DNA of 6,668 nt. It comes from Nitrososphaerota archaeon. Lineage in GTDB: Archaea; Thermoproteota; Nitrososphaeria; Nitrososphaerales; Nitrosopumilaceae. Within the stretch, counting starts at the first letter, position 1; every line of letters begins with the position of its first letter. The stretch spans positions 1 through 6,668 of the forward strand of contig JAGWGS010000074.1 of assembly GCA_028867235.1 (NCBI GenBank), written 5' to 3'. Position numbers and translations under genes: made by a program. This document shows, piece by piece, positions 1 to 5,105 of this stretch. Below the pieces are notes generated by a model, which worked only from the letters and a program-made list of their open reading frames with translations, was not told where the DNA came from and made no database searches.

Positions 1-2
1 GA

Positions 3-950
3 AGTAGCATACTGGTATCTCTACCAATAGAGTGGGTTCAGGCAAACAAACTTGAAAAAAGCGATGAAGTAGAGATTGAAACCGGAACTAACAGTGTATC
101 CATTACTCCAACTGGCGGAAGCAGAGCTCCAAATGAAGTTGTAATAGAATATCCAGTATCAAAACAAGAAAACATTAGCGCCTATGTTACAGGCGCATAT
201 CTTCTTGGGTATGATATCATCAAGATAAAGGGGCGGTCCACAATATCTGGAGAAGATAGAGAAAAAATCCGTGGACTGATGCGAAGACTTGTTGGCATGG
301 AAATTGTGGAAGAAGATTCATCAAATGTCAATGTCCAGTTCTTGCTTGATGCAACAACATTAAGCCCTGATAAAATACTAAAAAGAATGAGCTCCATTGT
401 TCACGGGATGTTTCGTGATACAATATCTTGTCTTACATCTAATGACAAATCCGTACTGCAGACAATGTCTAGCAGAGATGACGAAATAGACAGACAATAT
501 TTCTTGCTTGTAAGATTGATTAGAAGTGCAATGGTAGACAAGAAGCTTGCAACTGCATTAAACCTAGGAAACATTGACATCTTGGATTATAGAGTTGCAG
601 CAAATTTGCTCGAGTCTGCAGGTGACATCATTACAGATCTTGCACACTCTATATCTGATCTTTTGATATCAAAATCTGATGCAAAAAAACTATACGATTC
701 TGCATCAGAGATAGAAGATGTACACGAAAAATCAATTACCTCCTTTATTGAAAACAATAGGAAACTTGCAATAGAGGCAATTACATTACACCGAAACTAT
801 CAAAAAAAGATCTCAGGACTTGGTTCTTTGCTTGACCCAAAAAAACAAGGCTCTATCCAGCTGTTAAATTTGGTATTTACATTTGAAAAACTATCAAGAT
901 GCTGGGCAGACGTGGCAGATCTAGTCAAGCCTGTCTACGCCGAGTCGTAG
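3..950 (+). CDS. AbrB-PhoU fusion regulator (5' end cut by window)
   Basis: The reading frame is open from the window edge, so the true start and probably the first 10-20 residues are missing; 315 residues are visible. The first ~40 residues (SSILVSLPIEWVQANKL, then KSDEVEIE) match the swapped-hairpin SpoVT/AbrB DNA-binding fold. Residues ~120-310 form an all-helical PhoU domain, including the acidic metal-type motif RDDEIDR at ~158-164. AbrB-PhoU fusions are a known archaeal class thought to regulate phosphate uptake or related transport in the cytoplasm. The DNA-binding role here is inferred from the hairpin. No Pst transporter gene lies downstream, so a phosphate role cannot be confirmed from context. 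The first internal ATG (279) would remove the AbrB part, and the coding pattern clearly continues upstream, so it is not the start. The stop is TAG at 948-950. Family call is strong; exact target is unknown. Confidence 0.88.
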   Translation, partial: SSILVSLPIEWVQANKLEKSDEVEIETGTNSVSITPTGGSRAPNEVVIEYPVSKQENISAYVTGAYLLGYDIIKIKGRSTISGEDREKIRGLMRRLVGMEIVEEDSSNVNVQFLLDATTLSPDKILKRMSSIVHGMFRDTISCLTSNDKSVLQTMSSRDDEIDRQYFLLVRLIRSAMVDKKLATALNLGNIDILDYRVAANLLESAGDIITDLAHSISDLLISKSDAKKLYDSASEIEDVHEKSITSFIENNRKLAIEAITLHRNYQKKISGLGSLLDPKKQGSIQLLNLVFTFEKLSRCWADVADLVKPVYAES

Positions 951-966
951 GATTTATTCCACATGC

Positions 967-974
967 TTTTAAGC
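967..974 (+). promoter_or_regulatory. TATA-like promoter element for the secreted six-Cys protein
   Basis: TTTTAAGC sits about 22-29 nt upstream of the ATG at 996, the spacing expected for an archaeal box A with transcription starting at or just before the start codon. There is no Shine-Dalgarno sequence between it and the ATG. This implies a leaderless transcript and argues against using the ATG at 963, which lies upstream of this element. Confidence 0.5.
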
Positions 975-995
975 TGTGGTTATATCATAAGTAAA

Positions 996-1670
996 ATGAA
1001 ATACGCTGGAATTGCTGCCCTTGTACTGGTTCTTGGGACTTGGCTTCCAAGTGCATTTTCCGATGACACTGACAAAATCCAATATACATTGGGCTCTAGT
1101 ACCGCAATAACTACCTCACAAGGACTTGTAATTCAACTTCAAAATGTAACTGATTCTAGGTGCCCAAGTGATGTTACATGCATCTGGGCAGGACAAGTAA
1201 ATGTAACACTTACAATCCAAAGCCCAACATCAAAAGGTACCATCTCACTTGCCAAATCCGCCGCACAAAACTCTACCACGTCATTTGATAATTATGTATT
1301 ACAGCTAGTAGATGTCAAGCCCTATCCGCAGAGCGGACAGTCAGTATCACTCTCAGATTATATTGTTACCTTGAATGTATCCCAAGCATCTGAACAAAAA
1401 ATACGACTAGTCTCTGACAACAAACTCTGCCTTGCAGGAGTTGATACATGTGTCATGGCAAAAAAATTCCATCTTGCACCGTTAAAACAAATTCGCGTAG
1501 GAATTGGAGCACTTGATGTCTCCTGCAAGGATGGATACGGCCTAGTGCTAAAATCAACAAACAACATGCCATCATGTGTAAAACCATCTACTGCGGATGA
1601 GCTTGTAAAAAGAGGGTGGGCACTATCCTCTGATGAAATTACAAAACTGCGCTCTGCATACGAGCCTTAA
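996..1670 (+). CDS. secreted six-cysteine protein with CxWAG motif and archaeal Cys tail
   Basis: The function is not recognised. The 224-residue product begins with a signal peptide: MKY, a hydrophobic stretch at 4-17, then PSAFS with probable cleavage near residue 22, so it is exported. Residues 53-66 read DSRCPSDVTCIWAG, a motif I know from uncharacterised bacterial and archaeal secreted proteins; it starts a beta-rich domain reaching ~130. The C-terminus (C177 to W208) has the CVKPSTADELVKRGW tail that I recognise from many thaumarchaeal extracytoplasmic proteins. The six cysteines fall in three close pairs (56/62, 145/152, 177/194), which suggests three disulfides outside the cell. An in-frame ATG at 963 adds MLLSCGYIISK, which spoils the signal peptide and overlaps the TATA element, so 996 is preferred. 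The gene is transcribed separately from the PhoU-like gene and ends 6 nt from the convergent Nudix gene. Confidence 0.8.
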   Translation: MKYAGIAALVLVLGTWLPSAFSDDTDKIQYTLGSSTAITTSQGLVIQLQNVTDSRCPSDVTCIWAGQVNVTLTIQSPTSKGTISLAKSAAQNSTTSFDNYVLQLVDVKPYPQSGQSVSLSDYIVTLNVSQASEQKIRLVSDNKLCLAGVDTCVMAKKFHLAPLKQIRVGIGALDVSCKDGYGLVLKSTNNMPSCVKPSTADELVKRGWALSSDEITKLRSAYEP

Positions 1671-1676
1671 GTTAGA

Positions 1677-2183
1677 TTATTTTTTTGATTTTGTCTTGTA
1701 TGCAAGAACCGCACAAATTGTCTTGGAATCTGTAATTTTTCCTGACATGATCATCTTTACCACTTTGGTAAAATCCCTCTTTACAACCGACATTATCTCA
1801 TCATGATCAAGCTTAAGGTCTCCTGCTTTTTTCAATCCAGATGCCAAATAGCAATGAATAATCTCTGTGTTATACCCAATAGACGGATAGTACTTTATCA
1901 GCGGAACCATCTTTTTTGCAGTATGTCCTGTCTCTTCCCGGAGTTCCCTATGTGCACACTTTAACGGCTTTTCACCCTTTTCTAGCGTACCTGCTGGTAT
2001 CTCAAGCACATACCCGTGAGGAAACCTATATTGTCTTACAAGCAAAACCTTGCCATCTTCTATAGCAAGAATTGCAGCAGCACCAGGGTGCTCTATTACT
2101 TCACGCGTAACTTTGCGCTTGTTTACAGGTATTGTATAAAGACTAAGTGACAACACTCTACCTTTGAATACATTTTTGCGCAT
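1677..2183 (-). CDS. Nudix hydrolase, ADP-ribose pyrophosphatase-like
   Basis: This 168-residue cytoplasmic enzyme carries a complete Nudix box at residues 65-87 (G65, E71, then RELREETGH), matching GX5EX7REUXEEXGU except that the last position is His instead of an aliphatic residue. The glutamates of REXXEE bind the catalytic metal. The preceding strands VLLVRQYRFP and LEIPAGTLEKGE, and the downstream YYPSIGYNTE about 14 residues after the box, are typical of the ADP-ribose pyrophosphatase (NudF) branch. That branch splits ADP-ribose into AMP and ribose 5-phosphate; other nucleoside-diphosphate sugars are possible substrates. Length is normal for the family. The ATG at 2183 follows a TATA-like element at leaderless spacing. 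The gene starts 25 nt after the end of the Lrp-type gene on the same strand, so read-through from it is also possible. The C-terminus is lysine-rich (KTKSKK). Confidence 0.9.
   Translation of the reverse strand: MRKNVFKGRVLSLSLYTIPVNKRKVTREVIEHPGAAAILAIEDGKVLLVRQYRFPHGYVLEIPAGTLEKGEKPLKCAHRELREETGHTAKKMVPLIKYYPSIGYNTEIIHCYLASGLKKAGDLKLDHDEIMSVVKRDFTKVVKMIMSGKITDSKTICAVLAYKTKSKK
1680..1686 (+). terminator. T-tract terminator candidate
   Basis: Seven consecutive T residues begin 9 nt after the TAA stop of the secreted-protein gene. Archaeal RNA polymerase commonly terminates at U-rich tracts without a hairpin. The tract lies inside the last codons (the lysine-rich C-terminus) of the convergent Nudix gene, so that coding end may double as the terminator of its neighbour. 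Confidence 0.42.
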
Positions 2184-2185
2184 AT

Positions 2186-2199
2186 GAGAAAAATTTCTC
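2186..2199. repeat. 14-bp palindrome in the Nudix promoter
   Basis: GAGAAA and TTTCTC form a perfect 6-bp inverted repeat around a 2-nt centre (AA). It lies between the TATA-like element and the Nudix start codon, 3 to 16 nt before the ATG. A 2-nt loop is too short for a good hairpin, so a protein-binding site is the more natural reading. Short AT-rich palindromes also arise by chance. Confidence 0.4.
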
Positions 2200-2203
2200 C
2201 AAC

Positions 2204-2212
2204 TATTTTTAT
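2204..2212 (-). promoter_or_regulatory. TATA-like element upstream of Nudix gene
   Basis: Read on the minus strand this is ATAAAAATA, centred 25 nt before the Nudix ATG, which is right for a leaderless archaeal transcript. It overlaps the TAA stop codon (2209-2211) of the upstream Lrp-type gene. A GGAG lies 13 nt before the ATG, rather far for a Shine-Dalgarno site, which favours leaderless initiation. Confidence 0.45.
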
Positions 2213-3114
2213 GAATGTATCTCAGGCGCCAGGTGCAGCCTCTTTGATTTTTTGGCCTGCACTATTGCATCATGGACCCACTTGTGCAAAAACGTGGCCT
2301 TTTTTGGTATAAACAAGTCTATCGAGTCTATGCCATCTATATCACTTATACGGTCTGATGTATCATCCATCTTGTAGATATTGTCTGTATGCATAAACAG
2401 CACAATCTGATTCATGTGCACAAATGGATTTTGCAAAAATGATCCAGAAAATTCCTTGCCAAGCCTTGCCAATGTCTTTTTTACATCTCCCTTTATTCCT
2501 ACAAGTATTGCAAATGGAATTACATCGCCCATCTCTTTTGGATTGTATATTGTAGTAAACTGGATTGCTTCATCATTTTGCAGTTTTTCAAGTGACCTTG
2601 CAACAGTCTTTGTAGAAAATCCAGACTGTCTTGCAATCTCTTCAATTCTTTGACGTGGATCTTTTAACAAAATATCAATTATCTCAATATCTGTCTTTGT
2701 CAAATCAGATCTTATCTCGGGATTTTTTGCTTCAAATATGCTCAACACTCTAACATCATGTAACAAGTTTTTTGCATGTTCCATCTTTTTTGCAGGATCT
2801 TTTTTTACAACTATGCTACATACAGTTATTCCACCAACACATGGTACAACAAAGAACGGCTCTCCTACTAATCTAATTTTGTCAAGTATGTCATCCGAGT
2901 CTTTTCCTGTAACAACAAAGTACAGTACACTGTACCCCAAAACGTGTGGTTCTATCTTTAGCGCAAATTCCTGGATTATTTTTTTATCAATCATCTTTTG
3001 AATTATTGACTTTACTGCAACACCTGAAATACCAATCTCAGAACCAATCTGCCTGTCGGGCTTTCTGCAATTGTTAAGAAGGTGTGATAAAATCTGTATG
3101 TCTAATTTATTCAC
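2209..3114 (-). CDS. tandem Lrp/AsnC-type transcriptional regulator
   Basis: The 301-residue protein is two Lrp/AsnC modules in series, about twice the usual ~150 residues. Module 1 has a winged helix-turn-helix at ~2-52 (LDIQILSHLLNNCRKPDRQIGSE...) and a beta-alpha-beta effector-like domain at ~58-130. Module 2 repeats this: helix-turn-helix at ~138-188 (LTKTDIEIIDILLKDPRQ, then IEEIARQSGFSTKTVARSLEKL), effector-like domain at ~197-272, and a basic C-terminal tail. Family knowledge: such proteins bind DNA in the cytoplasm, often sense amino acids or other small molecules, and are numerous in Thaumarchaeota. The ligand here is unknown. The start is GTG, supported by a GGGGTG site 8 nt upstream; no in-frame ATG exists between it and the upstream TAG. 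It is divergent from the ABC operon, with a long inverted repeat between them, so autoregulation and control of the operon are inferred. Confidence 0.87.
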   Translation of the reverse strand: MNKLDIQILSHLLNNCRKPDRQIGSEIGISGVAVKSIIQKMIDKKIIQEFALKIEPHVLGYSVLYFVVTGKDSDDILDKIRLVGEPFFVVPCVGGITVCSIVVKKDPAKKMEHAKNLLHDVRVLSIFEAKNPEIRSDLTKTDIEIIDILLKDPRQRIEEIARQSGFSTKTVARSLEKLQNDEAIQFTTIYNPKEMGDVIPFAILVGIKGDVKKTLARLGKEFSGSFLQNPFVHMNQIVLFMHTDNIYKMDDTSDRISDIDGIDSIDLFIPKKATFLHKWVHDAIVQAKKSKRLHLAPEIHS

Positions 3115-3122
3115 GACATCTG

Positions 3123-3128
3123 CACCCC
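3123..3128 (-). promoter_or_regulatory. Shine-Dalgarno site fixing the GTG start of the Lrp-type gene
   Basis: On the minus strand GGGGTG lies 8 nt before the GTG at 3114. It pairs with the 3' end of archaeal 16S rRNA (ideal GAGGTG) with one G-U wobble. The nearest ATG (3119) is out of frame and hits TGA after two codons, so this site decides the GTG start. Confidence 0.55.
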
Positions 3129-3146
3129 ATGTAGGGAACCATCTAT

Positions 3147-3157
3147 ACTATATATAA
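3147..3157 (-). promoter_or_regulatory. TATA box of the Lrp-type regulator gene
   Basis: On the minus strand TTATATATAGT lies ~33-43 nt before the GTG start. Transcription starting ~25 nt downstream would give a short leader of roughly 10 nt or slightly more that holds the GGGGTG ribosome site. The outer end of the inverted repeat at 3156-3174 abuts and slightly overlaps it. Confidence 0.6.
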
Positions 3158-3209
3158 TTGTCTGATATGTTAATTATAATCTAAAAAAACATTAAATATC
3201 AGACTAATT
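3156..3209. promoter_or_regulatory. long imperfect inverted repeat: candidate operator between divergent promoters
   Basis: The left arm (3156-3174, AATTGTCTGATATGTTAAT) and the right arm (3191-3209, ATTAAATATCAGACTAATT) are inverted copies. The core GTCTGATAT / ATATCAGAC (3160-3168 and 3196-3204) pairs perfectly over 9 bp. Flanking TTAAT/ATTAA and AATT/AATT pair when one extra base is allowed in each arm (G3169 and T3205). The 16-nt spacer is A/T-rich with an A7 run. The left arm touches the regulator's TATA box and the right arm covers the operon's TATA box. Core half-site centres are 36 bp apart (about 3.5 helical turns), a layout suited to an oligomeric Lrp-type protein. That the neighbouring regulator binds here is inference. 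Confidence 0.6.
3192..3199 (+). promoter_or_regulatory. TATA box of the ABC operon
   Basis: TTAAATAT is centred ~25 nt before the permease ATG at 3221, consistent with a leaderless mRNA. No Shine-Dalgarno sequence lies between them. The right arm of the inverted repeat overlaps the box, so a protein bound there would be expected to block TBP/TFB access. Confidence 0.6.
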
Positions 3210-3220
3210 CTTGATCGTCT

Positions 3221-4414
3221 ATGGATTATCGGGCTCAAATTGGTATTAGATTTATCACAAGGAGGAAGGGAAGTCTCATTGCAGCAAGCCTTGCTGTTGC
3301 AATTGCAATACTTGTAGTCCAGGTAAATTCTGTAATATTCCAAGGTCTGTATGACGCAATTGTCCGTGACCAGATAAATTATCGATTCGGTCATGTATAT
3401 ATTACAAGGGAAGAAGATTTTATTACAAAATCTGATTTTGTCTTGGTAAACTGGCTTGAAAGAATTCCATATGTCCAGGCAGCGGCACCAAGAATTGACT
3501 CATCTGCATCAATTAATGCAACAATTGACGGAAAAATAATCCGGGATTATTCAGTTCCAGTAATAGGGGTCGACCCAGTGCTTGACCGAGAAGCATCAAC
3601 AATGGCCCAAACAGTTGGCGATGGACAATATGTATCATATAGGAATTCTGTAGTCCTTGGAGCAATTGTTGACAGGGATCTTGGAGGACCTCAAGTAGGC
3701 GACACCATCAAACTAAAGTTCAAGGATCAGCATGGAAATGATGTACTGCGACGACTAACAGTGGTTGGAATAACATCTACTGCAGGATCTGTAGGACTAG
3801 ATAATTCTATTATAATGAACATTGATACATTACGTGAAATAATTGACAGGCCTCACCAAACTCAGTCAATAATTGTCAGGTTGAATGATCCCACAAAGGA
3901 TCAGGATGTAAAAGACTTGTTTCTGGCTGCATTTCCATCAAACGCAGACAAATTCAAGGCCCAAACAATAGAAGAATCTGCCGAGACAACATTACGTGGA
4001 TTTAGATCTGGTATTGCATTGATTAATCTGGTGGGGTATTTTGGAATGATGTCATCTGCTTTTGCAGTTGTAACTATACAAATGATGCAAGTCACAAGTA
4101 AGACCCGTGACATTGGAGTAATGAGAGCAATTGGCTCCAAGAGAAAGGACGTTCTACTTGTATTCATATTCCAAGGCATGGTAATTGGCGCAATAGGGGC
4201 AGGGCTTGGAACTGCGATGGGTGTTGCATATACAGCATATGCTAAGGAGACCCATATGACATTTCAGGGAAGCTTGCCACTTGAGGTAAAATACAACTGG
4301 ACAAGCATAATCCAGACTGATATTATGGCATTTGTGCTTGCAATTGTTGCATCTATTTATCCTGCATACAAGGCGACCAAGCTTGAACCTGTGGAGGCAA
4401 TGAGAGTTGGCTGA
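3221..4414 (+). CDS. ABC transporter permease, FtsX/MacB/LolE type
   Basis: The 397-residue membrane protein has the four-helix layout of type VII (MacB/Lol) ABC permeases: helix 1 at ~19-40, a large extracytoplasmic MacB_PCD-like domain at ~41-262, then helices at ~264-290, ~312-340 and ~367-385. The segment SKTRDIGVMRAIGSKRKDV (293-311) is the FtsX-family coupling region, and the C-terminus YPAYKATKLEPVEAMR is the classic family ending. Proteins of this class usually do not pump substrate through the membrane; they pass ATPase motion to a protein outside the cytoplasmic membrane. Here that could be the secreted multi-domain protein encoded two genes downstream (inference). It is the first gene of the operon, probably leaderless, and overlaps the ATPase gene by 8 nt. 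Substrate is unknown. Confidence 0.9.
   Translation: MDYRAQIGIRFITRRKGSLIAASLAVAIAILVVQVNSVIFQGLYDAIVRDQINYRFGHVYITREEDFITKSDFVLVNWLERIPYVQAAAPRIDSSASINATIDGKIIRDYSVPVIGVDPVLDREASTMAQTVGDGQYVSYRNSVVLGAIVDRDLGGPQVGDTIKLKFKDQHGNDVLRRLTVVGITSTAGSVGLDNSIIMNIDTLREIIDRPHQTQSIIVRLNDPTKDQDVKDLFLAAFPSNADKFKAQTIEESAETTLRGFRSGIALINLVGYFGMMSSAFAVVTIQMMQVTSKTRDIGVMRAIGSKRKDVLLVFIFQGMVIGAIGAGLGTAMGVAYTAYAKETHMTFQGSLPLEVKYNWTSIIQTDIMAFVLAIVASIYPAYKATKLEPVEAMRVG
4393..4397 (+). promoter_or_regulatory. Shine-Dalgarno site fixing the TTG start of the ATPase gene
   Basis: GGAGG inside the last codons of the permease gene lies 9 nt before the TTG at 4407. An in-frame GTG at 4419 would leave a spacing of 21 nt, so the TTG is the better start. 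The 10-mer GTGGAGGCAA around it recurs before the next gene. Confidence 0.65.
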
Positions 4415-5105
4415 TTACGTGCTTGAGGTCAAAAACGTAGACAAGGTCTACGGCCACGGAGAAACAGAGGTATACGCTCTAAGAAATCTATCATTTAGTG
4501 TCAAGCGGGGCGAGTTTATGTTAATTGTAGGGAGCTCAGGATCTGGAAAATCTACACTACTTAACATGATTGGCTTACTAGACAGGCCAACACGCGGCAA
4601 GGTGATAATTGACGGAGTGGATACATCAGATCTAAATGACAATGAACTTTCCACATTTAGAAACTCTAAACTAGGATTTATCTTCCAGTTCTCTAATCTC
4701 TTATCTGATCTTACAGTCCTTGAAAATGTTACACTTCCAAGAAAAATTCAGGGTACGGTTCATAATTCTGCTGAAGAAGCACGGACACTTCTCAAGACAG
4801 TGGGACTTGAGACCCAGATGAATAAATTTGCAAACCAAATATCTGGTGGACAAGCCCAGAGAGTAGCAATCACAAGAGCGCTTATCAACAAGCCGTCAAT
4901 AGTTCTTGCAGACGAACCAACAGGAAACCTTGATTCTATATCCGCAGAGACTACAGTTCAACTACTCAAATCTCTAAACCGCAAATTATATCAGACTTTT
5001 ATTATAGTCACACACGATAGACATCAGTTTGGAGATGTGGACAAGGTGGTAACAATAAAAGATGGAAGAATTCTCAAAGAAGAAGTGGAGGCAAAGATGC
5101 AATGA
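4407..5105 (+). CDS. ABC transporter ATPase, LolD/MacB type
   Basis: The 232-residue cytoplasmic nucleotide-binding subunit is complete: Walker A GSSGSGKST (42-50), Q-loop Gln94 in GFIFQFSNLL, signature ISGGQAQR (145-152), Walker B IVLADE (165-170), D-loop GNLD (173-176) and H-loop His203 in VTHD. The pattern YALRNLSFSVKRGEFMLIVGSSGSGKST with LADEPTGNLD is typical of the LolD/MacB/FtsE branch, matching the neighbouring permease. The usual QQQ after SGG is QAQ, a mild variation that keeps the key residues. The gene starts with TTG, overlaps the permease stop by 8 nt, and its TGA overlaps the next ATG by 4 nt (ATGA), so the three genes are almost surely co-transcribed and translationally coupled. 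The protein would form the motor dimer for the permease. Confidence 0.93.
   Translation: MADYVLEVKNVDKVYGHGETEVYALRNLSFSVKRGEFMLIVGSSGSGKSTLLNMIGLLDRPTRGKVIIDGVDTSDLNDNELSTFRNSKLGFIFQFSNLLSDLTVLENVTLPRKIQGTVHNSAEEARTLLKTVGLETQMNKFANQISGGQAQRVAITRALINKPSIVLADEPTGNLDSISAETTVQLLKSLNRKLYQTFIIVTHDRHQFGDVDKVVTIKDGRILKEEVEAKMQ
5087..5091 (+). promoter_or_regulatory. Shine-Dalgarno site for the secreted repeat-domain gene
   Basis: GGAGG within the end of the ATPase gene lies 10 nt before the ATG at 5102. It sits in the same GTGGAGGCAA 10-mer as the site before the ATPase gene, and both encode Val-Glu-Ala in the upstream protein. Confidence 0.62.

Noticed and set aside
951..974. T-rich terminator after the AbrB-PhoU gene
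   Set aside because: Only a run of four T residues is present, and it forms part of the TATA-like element of the next gene; not enough to call a terminator.
963..995. Longer start (ATG at 963) for the secreted six-Cys protein
   Set aside because: The 11 extra residues (MLLSCGYIISK) precede an otherwise ideal signal peptide, and the ATG lies upstream of the TATA-like element; 996 fits both export and leaderless initiation better.
2414..3001. Two plus-strand open frames (2414-2653 and 2738-3001)
   Set aside because: They are antisense shadows of the Lrp-type gene, without promoter or ribosome-site support.
3117..3119. Upstream ATG (minus strand) as the start of the Lrp-type gene
   Set aside because: It is out of frame and ends at TGA after two codons; the GTG at 3114 has a well-spaced ribosome site.
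3170..3394. Minus-strand frame running through the divergent promoter region into the permease gene
   Set aside because: It covers the inverted repeat and both promoter signals and overlaps the clear permease N-terminus on the opposite strand; its Cys/Asn-rich product resembles no protein.
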